The notes below the pieces were generated by a model. The model saw nothing but the letters and a program-made list of their open reading frames with translations. It was not told the DNA's origin and made no database searches. The translations under genes and the position numbers were made by a program. Source: Sulfurovum sp. (GTDB lineage Bacteria > Campylobacterota > Campylobacteria > Campylobacterales > Sulfurovaceae). Taken from it: DNA of 11,182 nt. Shown in pieces: positions 1 to 5,591 of this stretch (its first letter is position 1; each line of letters begins with the position of its first letter). The DNA is taken from contig DYTG01000054.1 of NCBI GenBank assembly GCA_020726085.1, positions 1-11,182 on the forward strand. Direction: 5' to 3'.

Positions 1-19
1 TTAAAACAAGGGAAAAAAT

Positions 20-259
20 TTAATTAATAGAAATTTTCTCTTTTACGCGATTGTGCATCGCAGAGACTATTTTTGTATCTCGGTCTTTGTTTACGATTGT
101 TTTTTTCTTCTCATTGGCACACGCACACTTATCTTTGAGTGTTTTGGGCGTTGATACGTAGCTGTGTTTCATGAGCGATGCCTCTTTTTTAGCACTGTAG
201 TTAGCGTTTGCAAAAGTTGCTATGCACATCAGCACTACCATTAGATTGATCTTTTTCAT
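20..259 (-). CDS. Small exported basic protein, function unknown
   Basis: The product is 79 residues and I do not recognise its family. It begins with a clear Sec signal peptide: MKK, a hydrophobic stretch at about 5-16, and a probable signal peptidase I site after A-N-A (residues 17-19). The mature part is about 60 residues, lysine-rich and net basic, with a C-A-C pair at residues 45-47 and no membrane segment, so a periplasmic or surface location is inferred. I chose the ATG at 259 because an AGGGA-type ribosome-binding site lies about 6 bases before it. A TTG five codons upstream is in frame but would lie on top of that site. A TATAAT box lies 31 bases upstream, so the gene probably has its own promoter. 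The C-A-C pair could bind a metal or form a disulfide, but nothing more can be said. It might also be lineage-specific. Confidence 0.6.
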   Translation of the reverse strand: MKKINLMVVLMCIATFANANYSAKKEASLMKHSYVSTPKTLKDKCACANEKKKTIVNKDRDTKIVSAMHNRVKEKISIN

Positions 260-290
260 TAAAATCCCTTTCAAAAGTTTAGAGTATTTT

Positions 291-296
291 ATTATA
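291..296 (-). promoter_or_regulatory. Predicted -10 box for the small exported protein gene
   Basis: There is a perfect TATAAT on the minus strand, 31 bases before the ATG at 259. No good -35 box is visible at 16-18 bases spacing, which is common for Campylobacterota sigma-70 promoters. The implied leader is about 25 bases and contains the ribosome-binding site. Confidence 0.5.
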
Positions 297-334
297 CTAT
301 TTACTCTATTTAGCTTTTAATAAAAGTATTGATT

Positions 335-355
335 TTTTGAAAATTTTTTTCAAAA
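335..355 (-). terminator. Weak AT-rich hairpin after the RCK_C gene
   Basis: A perfect 9-bp inverted repeat (TTTTGAAAA, 3-base loop, TTTTCAAAA) lies 21 bases past the stop codon of the RCK_C-domain gene. The stem has only one G-C pair and is not followed by a clean run of U, so it is at best a weak terminator. A second small hairpin (CTTTT/AAAAG, 314-326) lies just beyond it. Confidence 0.3.
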
Positions 356-375
356 TGTGTTTTTTGGATACAACA

Positions 376-1803
376 TTAGAGCGTTTCGGTAGGAATAAGC
401 AGTTTGGGATGCTTGTTTGTCGAAAGAACATAATCTTCCATTTTTTGCGACAAAATACGTATAAATCCCCGTTTGCGTAACGCTTTGTTGAAGGGAAGCA
501 GATGCAATATATCGCTTTTGTTGTTGAGTTCTCGGATGGGATTGGCAATTTTTTGCTCTATCTCAATAGGGTAGTTGAAAATCTGCGCCAATGTCTCGTA
601 GTGTTCTATAATCATCTTTTTACTTTTGAAATCACCATCGGGATCGCAATTGGAGAGCATAAGAGTAAGCTTTAGCGTTTCACACAAATCAAAGGCTGTT
701 GAAGAGATAGACTCCATTTGATAGTTGTCTCCACTAGCTTGAATAGTGGCTGTTTTGATATTGAAAACGCAATTGTCGCCAAAGAGATAGATAAGCTTTT
801 TGAGTTCATAAAAGCGTTGTTCCAGAGAGTTTTTAACCATCGCATCAATACTCGTCAAGACAACTCCCGCATCAAAGTTTTGAATATCGTACTCAACAAT
901 CTCCTTAAAGTCTTTTTTACCGTACGAGATAGAGACTCCCACGGTATCGCTTTGATGACGTTTAATGTCGTTCATGATTCCAAAGTTTGTTGCGTTAATG
1001 ATGCGTATTTTTAGTTTTTTGTTGTGCAGATTTTCTTGAAGATAGATAGCTTGTGAAAGATAATCAATAGCACGGTATTGATCGTAACGAAAATCAAGCA
1101 AAAGATAGATATTTTTGCCAAAAGGCTCTGGGAAAAGCCCTTTTCGTCGATTGATAGTACGATATACTCCATCAAGCACAAGGGGTCGCCCCATAATAAT
1201 GAGCGTATCATTAGGGCGTATCATCGTGGCATTACTAGGAAGGAGTTGCTTTTGTTCACGGTACAAGGCGACAATTTTCCATTTTCGTTGTGCGATAGAA
1301 CCCACATGACGATAAGCAAAACTGCTCCCATAAGGAACAAGTACCTCCATAATCTCACCCTCTCCCAAGCCAATGTTTTGAGCAATAAGAGGCACATTGG
1401 GCAAATTGTGATAGAGCTGCGACGCAATAATGTTGTTGGCATTGACAATATGAAGATTCTTATCTTGATACTGGGCATACTCAAGCCCCCAATGATCCAA
1501 GAGTGTTACTATTACCTTCTCATCAATTTTTCGTATATTTTGCAGCACATAGTTGGTATCTTCAATACTGTTCATCATAATCAAAACCGCTGCAAAGAGA
1601 TACTCCCTAGAGATACTGCGCAGTTTGCTAAAGCTTGTAGGGTCTATCACTGTAAGTTTAAATGATTTGGATGAATTGGGTGGCAAGATGCTCCCATCAA
1701 GTGAAGCAACAATGTAATGATTGTCGGCTACTCTACGCTTATGTGTCCACTCTAAAAAATGTTTGGCAATGGGATTATCGCACAAAATAAGAACATACTT
1801 CAT
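376..1803 (-). CDS. Soluble TrkA-type protein with RCK_C domain
   Basis: The product is 475 residues with no membrane segment or signal peptide, so it is cytoplasmic. Residues 1-135 look like a Rossmann/TrkA-N-type domain (strand MKYVLILCD), but the usual glycine-rich nucleotide loop is absent: the equivalent positions read CDNPIAKHF. Residues about 143-217 match an RCK_C (TrkA_C) domain, with the pattern G-E-I-M-E-V, H-V-G-S, W-K-I-V-A-L-Y-R, L-P-S-N-A-T and P-N-D-T-L-I-I-M-G. The remaining 258 residues are not assignable by eye. The architecture resembles the uncharacterised TrkA-like family COG3400, usually annotated as a potassium-transport regulator. That role is inference, and no channel or transporter gene lies nearby. 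I chose the ATG at 1803 because AAAGG sits 5 bases before it and the Rossmann strand starts there. An in-frame extension upstream to 1956 has no family support. Confidence 0.8.
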   Translation of the reverse strand: MKYVLILCDNPIAKHFLEWTHKRRVADNHYIVASLDGSILPPNSSKSFKLTVIDPTSFSKLRSISREYLFAAVLIMMNSIEDTNYVLQNIRKIDEKVIVTLLDHWGLEYAQYQDKNLHIVNANNIIASQLYHNLPNVPLIAQNIGLGEGEIMEVLVPYGSSFAYRHVGSIAQRKWKIVALYREQKQLLPSNATMIRPNDTLIIMGRPLVLDGVYRTINRRKGLFPEPFGKNIYLLLDFRYDQYRAIDYLSQAIYLQENLHNKKLKIRIINATNFGIMNDIKRHQSDTVGVSISYGKKDFKEIVEYDIQNFDAGVVLTSIDAMVKNSLEQRFYELKKLIYLFGDNCVFNIKTATIQASGDNYQMESISSTAFDLCETLKLTLMLSNCDPDGDFKSKKMIIEHYETLAQIFNYPIEIEQKIANPIRELNNKSDILHLLPFNKALRKRGFIRILSQKMEDYVLSTNKHPKLLIPTETL

Positions 1804-1831
1804 AGAAACCTTTTGAATAAACGTTTTAGTA

Positions 1832-1840
1832 ATTATAACA
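1832..1840 (-). promoter_or_regulatory. Extended -10 promoter of the RCK_C gene
   Basis: On the minus strand the sequence reads TGTTATAAT, a perfect -10 hexamer (1832-1837) with the TGn extension. It lies 28 bases before the ATG at 1803, giving a leader of roughly 22 bases. No recognisable -35 box is present, but the TG extension compensates in sigma-70 promoters. It stands back to back with a plus-strand TATAAT at 1859. Confidence 0.55.
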
Positions 1841-1858
1841 AAATCAACTAAGTATAAG

Positions 1859-1864
1859 TATAAT
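1859..1864 (+). promoter_or_regulatory. Predicted -10 box pointing into the gene-free spacer
   Basis: A perfect TATAAT on the plus strand, 21 bases from the oppositely directed -10 box of the RCK_C gene. No protein gene follows in this direction, so if active it would produce a non-coding RNA starting near 1871. The -35 region is not recognisable. AT-rich DNA produces such hexamers by chance, so this rests on its position relative to the possible structured RNA. Confidence 0.35.
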
Positions 1865-1870
1865 GCGCTC

Positions 1871-2034
1871 ACAAAACCGTGCCAATACAATAAATTCCTC
1901 TCTCGTTCCACATCGGAAAAGGTGGAACGCATACAGAAACTAAAATACTCTATCAAAACCTCTTAACTCTATCAATCCGTCCTCTACTTCGTCCTATGGG
2001 TGTACATTTCACAGTTCCGTTTGGTAAGTTTTGT
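1871..2034 (+). ncRNA. Candidate structured small RNA (unproven)
   Basis: This interval fills most of a 352-base spacer (1804-2155) with no convincing protein gene. Seven bases after the TATAAT at 1859-1864 begins ACAAAAC (1871-1877), which is exactly complementary to GTTTTGT at 2028-2034. Just inside, GCCAA (1881-1885) can pair with TTGGT (2021-2025, one G-U). Together they form an end-closing stem around about 165 nt. Inside lies an 8-bp hairpin (CGTTCCAC 1904-1911 with GTGGAACG 1922-1929, 10-base loop). The unpaired parts carry CU-rich runs (TTCCTCTCT 1895-1903, CCTCTT 1959-1964, TCCTCTA 1980-1986, GTCCTAT 1991-1997) that could pair with Shine-Dalgarno sequences. A 6S-like RNA or a regulatory sRNA are possibilities. 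No U-rich terminator is visible, which weakens the case. Confidence 0.3.
1947..1975. repeat. Direct repeat ACTCTATCAA, two copies
   Basis: ACTCTATCAA occurs exactly at 1947-1956 and again at 1966-1975, a period of 19 bases, within the gene-free spacer. It could be a repeated protein-binding site, a repeated unpaired segment of the candidate RNA, or chance. Confidence 0.5.
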
Positions 2035-2094
2035 AAATATAATAACTTTGTCAATACATTCCGTGCCTACATTAAAATCCTAAGAAGCTTTTAA

Positions 2095-2123
2095 GCCCCC
2101 ACCGCAAAGATTTTGTAGGGGGC
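2095..2123 (-). terminator. GC-rich hairpin downstream of aguA
   Basis: GCCCCC (2095-2100) and GGGGGC (2118-2123) form a 6-bp all-GC stem, with an inner CAAA/TTTG helix (2105-2108 with 2112-2115). It lies 33 bases beyond the aguA stop codon. On the minus strand it is followed by a T- and A-rich stretch (TTAAAAGCTTCTT) instead of a clean U-tract. It probably ends the transpeptidase-aguA transcript and could act in both directions. Confidence 0.4.
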
Positions 2124-2155
2124 AGGGTGAGAGGATTCGTTTTCAAGCGAAGCAG

Positions 2156-3154
2156 CTAGAGGGCTACTTGCATCGTGGAGCAGTGGAGCGAGCCACCTTG
2201 TTCGATGAGTCGCATGCAGTCAATACCGATAATCTCTTTGTCGGGGAAAAAGGCTTTGAAGAGTTCGCCTACTTTTTTGTCGTTGGCATCTTGATAAGTG
2301 GGGTAGAGAAGAGCGTGATTGGCGATAAAAAAGTTGGCGTAGGTAGCAGGTAGGCGTTTGCCCTCTTGGTTGTATTTGGGTGAGGTCATGGGCAAAGCGA
2401 TAAGAGTATAGGGTTCGCCATTGGTTTGAGTGAAGTTTTGAAGTTGGGTTTTCATCGCCAACAACGCTTCATAGTGTTCGTCATGGGGGTCGTTGCACTC
2501 AACGTACATAATGGCATCTTTGGCTATAAATCGTGCCAATGTGTCGATATGACTATCGGTATCGTCTCCCGCCAAAAAGCCATAATCAAGCCACAATACC
2601 CGTGTAGCCCCCAAATACTCTTTGAGTTTGGCTTCTATTTGGGCTTTGTTTAGCCATCCGTTTCGGTTGGGATTGCACAAACACTCCGTGGTAGTCAAAA
2701 TCGTCCCCTCTCCGTCACTCTCGATAGAACCACCCTCTAGCGTAAAATCAATCGACTCCAAAGGAGTATCACCAAAATAGCCTTTAGTATGGAGGTGTGC
2801 GTTTACTTGATTGTCAAGATGGTAGGCAAATTTTCCTCCCCATGCGTTAAAATCAAAATCAAGCAACTTTACACTGCCATTTTCTTCTATTGAGATTGTG
2901 CCGTAATCTCGTATCCATGTATCGTTGGTAGGCAATTCGACAAACTCTAGGTTGTGTGTGGAGCAAAACATATCGGATATTTTGGCTTGATTGTCGCAAA
3001 CGATGATGACTTTTTGGGCGTAGGCTACTGCTAGTGCCATTTTGACAAAAGGACTCAATGCACGTTCCAAATCATCCGCCCAATCGCTCTGGGGATGTGG
3101 GAAACTTAAAAGCAATGCTCTTTGCTTCTCCCATTCGGCTAACATTCGTCTCAT
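2156..3154 (-). CDS. aguA: Agmatine deiminase (PAD_porph family)
   Basis: The 332-residue product, of normal family length, is a guanidino-group-modifying enzyme expected to convert agmatine to N-carbamoylputrescine and ammonia in the cytoplasm, a step in putrescine synthesis from arginine. No signal peptide is present. Family signatures run along the protein: TNDTWIRDYG (76-85, substrate-binding Asp83), FTLEGGSIESDG (137-148, Glu140), DDTDSHIDTLARF (197-209, catalytic His202) and EQGGSLHCSTMQ (318-329, nucleophile Cys325). All catalytic positions are intact. The closest characterised relative in this phylum is Helicobacter pylori HP0049, an agmatine deiminase; a peptidyl-arginine deiminase is less likely for a cytoplasmic protein. 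AGGAG, 6 bases before the ATG at 3154, fixes the start over a second ATG three codons later. That AGGAG overlaps the stop codon of the upstream transpeptidase gene, so the two are one operon. The next enzyme, N-carbamoylputrescine amidase, is not in the window. Confidence 0.93.
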   Translation of the reverse strand: MRRMLAEWEKQRALLLSFPHPQSDWADDLERALSPFVKMALAVAYAQKVIIVCDNQAKISDMFCSTHNLEFVELPTNDTWIRDYGTISIEENGSVKLLDFDFNAWGGKFAYHLDNQVNAHLHTKGYFGDTPLESIDFTLEGGSIESDGEGTILTTTECLCNPNRNGWLNKAQIEAKLKEYLGATRVLWLDYGFLAGDDTDSHIDTLARFIAKDAIMYVECNDPHDEHYEALLAMKTQLQNFTQTNGEPYTLIALPMTSPKYNQEGKRLPATYANFFIANHALLYPTYQDANDKKVGELFKAFFPDKEIIGIDCMRLIEQGGSLHCSTMQVAL

Positions 3155-3163
3155 CGGTGACTC

Positions 3164-4657
3164 CTAGTAAAGGTTTTCATACTCAATGGGTGCTTTCTTC
3201 TCGGGATCGTAAGGACTGGCATTTCCTTTTTCATCGACTACAACAAATCTATTTTTGGGCAGTACAAAAGTTTCGTGGCGATTGTCTTGGGTTGATTGAG
3301 CGATGATTTGATCGTAAGCGTAAATGTCGTATTTGAAGTGGGCTTGGTTGTTTTCGACATAAACGGTAAAGTAGAGAATATGCATCGGTATGGGACGTGG
3401 CAAATGCACCGTTGTAGGATCGAGAGAATCAAGTATCTTATCAATCTTTTGCTTGTCGTATCGATCGCCCATCAAATAGCGTAAAAAGGTAAAAGGATTT
3501 TTCACACGCATACACCCAGAGCTGTAAATCCTATACTCTCTATCCAAAAGATATTTGTTGTCGGTATCGTGGAGATAGACGGCGTATTTGTTGGGAAACA
3601 TAAACTTGACACGTCCCAAAGCGTTGGTTTTGCCTGCGTGCTGAACGAAGCTATAGGGTACTCGTTGTTTGCTGTGTTCATAAGTGTAGAGTTTTTCGAG
3701 ATTGAGATTTTTAGACCCAAAAGCTCCATTGACGTAGATGTTGTTCTCTTCTAAATAGTTGGGATTGTATTTGAGTACATGAATCAAATCCCGTTTAATA
3801 AGACTATCAGGAACGGTCCAAGTAGGATTGAGAACCACAAATTTGATATAATCATCAAACATAGGAGTAGGGCGTGAGATTTTGCCAACAACGATATTGG
3901 TTCTAAAAAGCTCCATACCGTCTTGATAATATCGTAAGCGATAGTCGGGTAGATTGATCTCTACATGCCCATTTTCAAAACTTCGTGGATAGAGTTTGGT
4001 TTTATCAAGATTGACAATAATGGCATTGAGTTTATCTTTGGGTTTCTTTTTGCGTTTGTATTGTTGAAGCAGTGTTACCAAACTTGCGTAACGATCTTTC
4101 ATGGAGATAAGAGAGTCGAGATAGTTGTGAATATCACCATTAGCAATAGCACGGTAGAGCGTGTTGCTGTTTGGCATGGATTTGGGGTGCATCTCCCAAT
4201 TGGCTCGAATGTCGTTTGTTTTTCGTAGATTTTTGAGTTTGCGTTGAACCAAATCCCAATCCACATCGCCAACGTGTACAAAATGCACCAAAGAGACAAA
4301 AGCGTTGGTAAGTTCAATATCGACAATGGCGTAAAGTTGCAATCTTTGCATAATATCCATGTTTTCATTATCAATCCTAGATAATAGCTTAGTAATCTTG
4401 GCTTGATTGAAAGACTTGTCTTTGTAGTTGTATTTAATGCTTTTAAGTGCTGCTCTCATATCCTCAATACGTTGTCTTGAAACGACCCACAAAGGCTTGT
4501 ACCCTGCTTTGGCATAAATATCATACACCACAGAACCATTGGCACGATAGGGAGCTAGATGCTCTACGATATGGGGTGACATCTCAGACGAGGAGATGCT
4601 AAGAGCGGATAAAAAATAAGTCTGCAACAAAAACATCAAAACGGCAATGAAACGCAT
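3164..4657 (-). CDS. YcbB-type L,D-transpeptidase (YkuD domain)
   Basis: The 497-residue product should form 3-3 or related peptide cross-links in peptidoglycan, acting in the periplasm. An N-terminal signal peptide covers about residues 1-19. Residues 20-210 form a helical region like the scaffold domain of YcbB/LdtD. The YkuD catalytic domain spans about 228-420 and includes GRVKFMFPNKYAVYLHDT (348-365, His363) and the catalytic motif SSGCMRVKNP (379-388, nucleophile Cys382). The C-terminal segment PIPMHILYFTVYVENNQAHF (422-441) followed by DIYAYD is typical of YcbB relatives. At 497 residues it is shorter than E. coli LdtD (about 615), and I see no peptidoglycan-binding repeat domain. TTAGGAG, 5 bases before the ATG, supports the start. 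It is first in an operon with aguA, 9 bases apart. The pairing of a cell-wall enzyme with a polyamine enzyme has no obvious functional explanation. Confidence 0.9.
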   Translation of the reverse strand: MRFIAVLMFLLQTYFLSALSISSSEMSPHIVEHLAPYRANGSVVYDIYAKAGYKPLWVVSRQRIEDMRAALKSIKYNYKDKSFNQAKITKLLSRIDNENMDIMQRLQLYAIVDIELTNAFVSLVHFVHVGDVDWDLVQRKLKNLRKTNDIRANWEMHPKSMPNSNTLYRAIANGDIHNYLDSLISMKDRYASLVTLLQQYKRKKKPKDKLNAIIVNLDKTKLYPRSFENGHVEINLPDYRLRYYQDGMELFRTNIVVGKISRPTPMFDDYIKFVVLNPTWTVPDSLIKRDLIHVLKYNPNYLEENNIYVNGAFGSKNLNLEKLYTYEHSKQRVPYSFVQHAGKTNALGRVKFMFPNKYAVYLHDTDNKYLLDREYRIYSSGCMRVKNPFTFLRYLMGDRYDKQKIDKILDSLDPTTVHLPRPIPMHILYFTVYVENNQAHFKYDIYAYDQIIAQSTQDNRHETFVLPKNRFVVVDEKGNASPYDPEKKAPIEYENLY

Positions 4658-4686
4658 TGAAACTCCTAAGTTTGAAAATTTGCAAT

Positions 4687-4692
4687 ATTATA
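4687..4692 (-). promoter_or_regulatory. Predicted -10 box of the transpeptidase-aguA operon
   Basis: A perfect TATAAT on the minus strand, 29 bases before the ATG at 4657, giving a leader of about 23-24 bases. Upstream is a T-rich tract (4704-4710) in place of a canonical -35 box, which fits Campylobacterota promoters. The terminator of the preceding gene lies farther upstream, so the operon needs its own promoter. Confidence 0.55.
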
Positions 4693-4758
4693 TAATAATA
4701 ATCAAAAAAATACTTGATAAATAGGAATAATTTTTGAGTAATAAGGGAATTTTGTAAT

Positions 4759-4801
4759 AAAAAAAAGGGGGTTAAGCACCCCTCAAAAGAGGGATACTTA
4801 A
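4759..4801 (-). terminator. Strong intrinsic terminator after the outer-membrane protein gene
   Basis: Read on the minus strand, TTAAGTATCCCTC, a TTTT loop and GAGGGGTGCTTAA form a continuous 13-bp stem (4772-4801) with two G-U pairs, followed by CCCCC and eight T. The stem starts 4 bases past the stop codon. The two wobble pairs become C-A mismatches on the opposite strand, so the hairpin is built for minus-strand transcription. Confidence 0.9.
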
Positions 4802-4805
4802 GCAA

Positions 4806-5447
4806 TTAGAATTTGTAAGAGATACCTACGTTTACAGTACTTACATCAAAATCATCAGCCAATCCTGTAACTGTTTTGCCATCAACATCGTACTCATCAA
4901 CCATAGCAAGTTTTGTGTAATCAACAAATACAGAGAGGTTTTCGTTTACGTTGTAAGAAGCACCTACACCCCATTGAAGACCATCTGTCTCATATTCATT
5001 AACAAGACCTTCAATTTTTGTTTGACCGTAACCTACCAATCCGTAAACTGTTACGATTTCAGCCACTGGGTACATTACTTTTGCATAGATAGCAGCATTT
5101 GTAAGGTCGTAATCAGCTACATCAATATCATTGTATTTAGCATCATCCAAACTTGCTGTAAATCGACCTTCAACAGCGAAGTATTTGTTGATTTGGTAAC
5201 CTGCCATTACCATACCCGCAATTTCCCATGTAGTATCGTCTGCTGCTGAACTAATACCGTTTGGTCTATAAAGTCCTCTTTCAGCTTCCATAGCATACGT
5301 GTAAGCTCCACCGATATAGAAACCAGCAGATGAATCTGGTGTTACTACTTCTGTTACCGCTTCTACTACTGGCTCAATATCTCCACCAGCGATTGCAAAA
5401 GAACTCATTGCTACGATTGTAGCGATACTAAGTGTTAATTTTTTCAT
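4806..5447 (-). CDS. Outer-membrane beta-barrel protein (OmpA-like barrel)
   Basis: The 213-residue precursor has a signal peptide (1-20, cleaved after A-I-A) and a mature part of about 193 residues. A short acidic, Val/Pro-rich linker (21-39) precedes the first barrel strand GFYIGGAYTY (42-51). Alternating hydrophobic/polar strands follow, such as AGMVMAGYQI (77-86), YFAVEGRF (89-96), AIYAKVMYP (119-127), VTVYGLVGYG (132-141), WGVGASYNV (159-167) and LSVFVDYTKL (171-180). The protein ends VNVGISYKF, with the terminal Phe recognised by the barrel assembly machinery. This fits a small eight-stranded barrel; there is no C-terminal peptidoglycan-binding OmpA domain. Its exact role (porin-like, adhesin or structural) cannot be read. 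AAGGAAG, 6 bases before the ATG, supports the start, and a strong terminator follows immediately, so it is a single-gene transcript. Such proteins are often abundant, which the terminator and good ribosome-binding site suggest here too. Confidence 0.87.
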   Translation of the reverse strand: MKKLTLSIATIVAMSSFAIAGGDIEPVVEAVTEVVTPDSSAGFYIGGAYTYAMEAERGLYRPNGISSAADDTTWEIAGMVMAGYQINKYFAVEGRFTASLDDAKYNDIDVADYDLTNAAIYAKVMYPVAEIVTVYGLVGYGQTKIEGLVNEYETDGLQWGVGASYNVNENLSVFVDYTKLAMVDEYDVDGKTVTGLADDFDVSTVNVGISYKF

Positions 5448-5474
5448 TTTTACTTCCTTGAATTGAAATACGAA

Positions 5475-5480
5475 ATTTTA
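5475..5480 (-). promoter_or_regulatory. Possible -10 box of the outer-membrane protein gene
   Basis: On the minus strand GATAAAAT contains a near-consensus TAAAAT, 28 bases before the ATG at 5447. No clear -35 box is present. It is the best -10 candidate in the short spacer, but weak by sequence alone. Confidence 0.35.
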
Positions 5481-5522
5481 TCTATTTTTGCTTTAGATTG
5501 GTTGTAAAATTCTGTAATTGAA

Positions 5523-5550
5523 TTGATATTTTTCGTGCAAATCTTATAAA
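5523..5550 (+). promoter_or_regulatory. Predicted sigma-70 promoter of hemW
   Basis: TTGATA (5523-5528) and TATAAA (5545-5550) are separated by 16 bases, one of the few promoters here with both boxes. A start near 5557 leaves a leader of about 35 bases before the preferred TTG start at 5592. It lies divergent to the outer-membrane protein promoter. Confidence 0.5.
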
Positions 5551-5591
5551 ATGGTTGAAATGTGCTAAAATGTTATCAAAAAGGCTCTTGT

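Noticed and set aside
1078..1665. Long plus-strand frame (195 codons) inside the RCK_C gene
   Set aside because: It lies entirely opposite a gene with clear domain matches, has no ribosome-binding site or family signature, and is a shadow frame.
1866..1888. Sigma-54-like sequence on the minus strand (TGGCACG followed by TTTTGTGA)
   Set aside because: The -24 half matches well, but the -12 half lacks the required GC at the correct spacing, and a good extended -10 box already serves the gene.
1804..1956. In-frame N-terminal extension of the RCK_C protein by 51 residues
   Set aside because: The ATG at 1803 has its own ribosome-binding site and promoter, and the Rossmann strand begins there. 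The extension covers both back-to-back -10 boxes and lacks a family match.
1996..2094. A 32-codon plus-strand ORF in the spacer (MGVHFTVPFG...)
   Set aside because: It has no ribosome-binding site and no recognisable features, and its frame overlaps the candidate RNA stem; it looks like chance.
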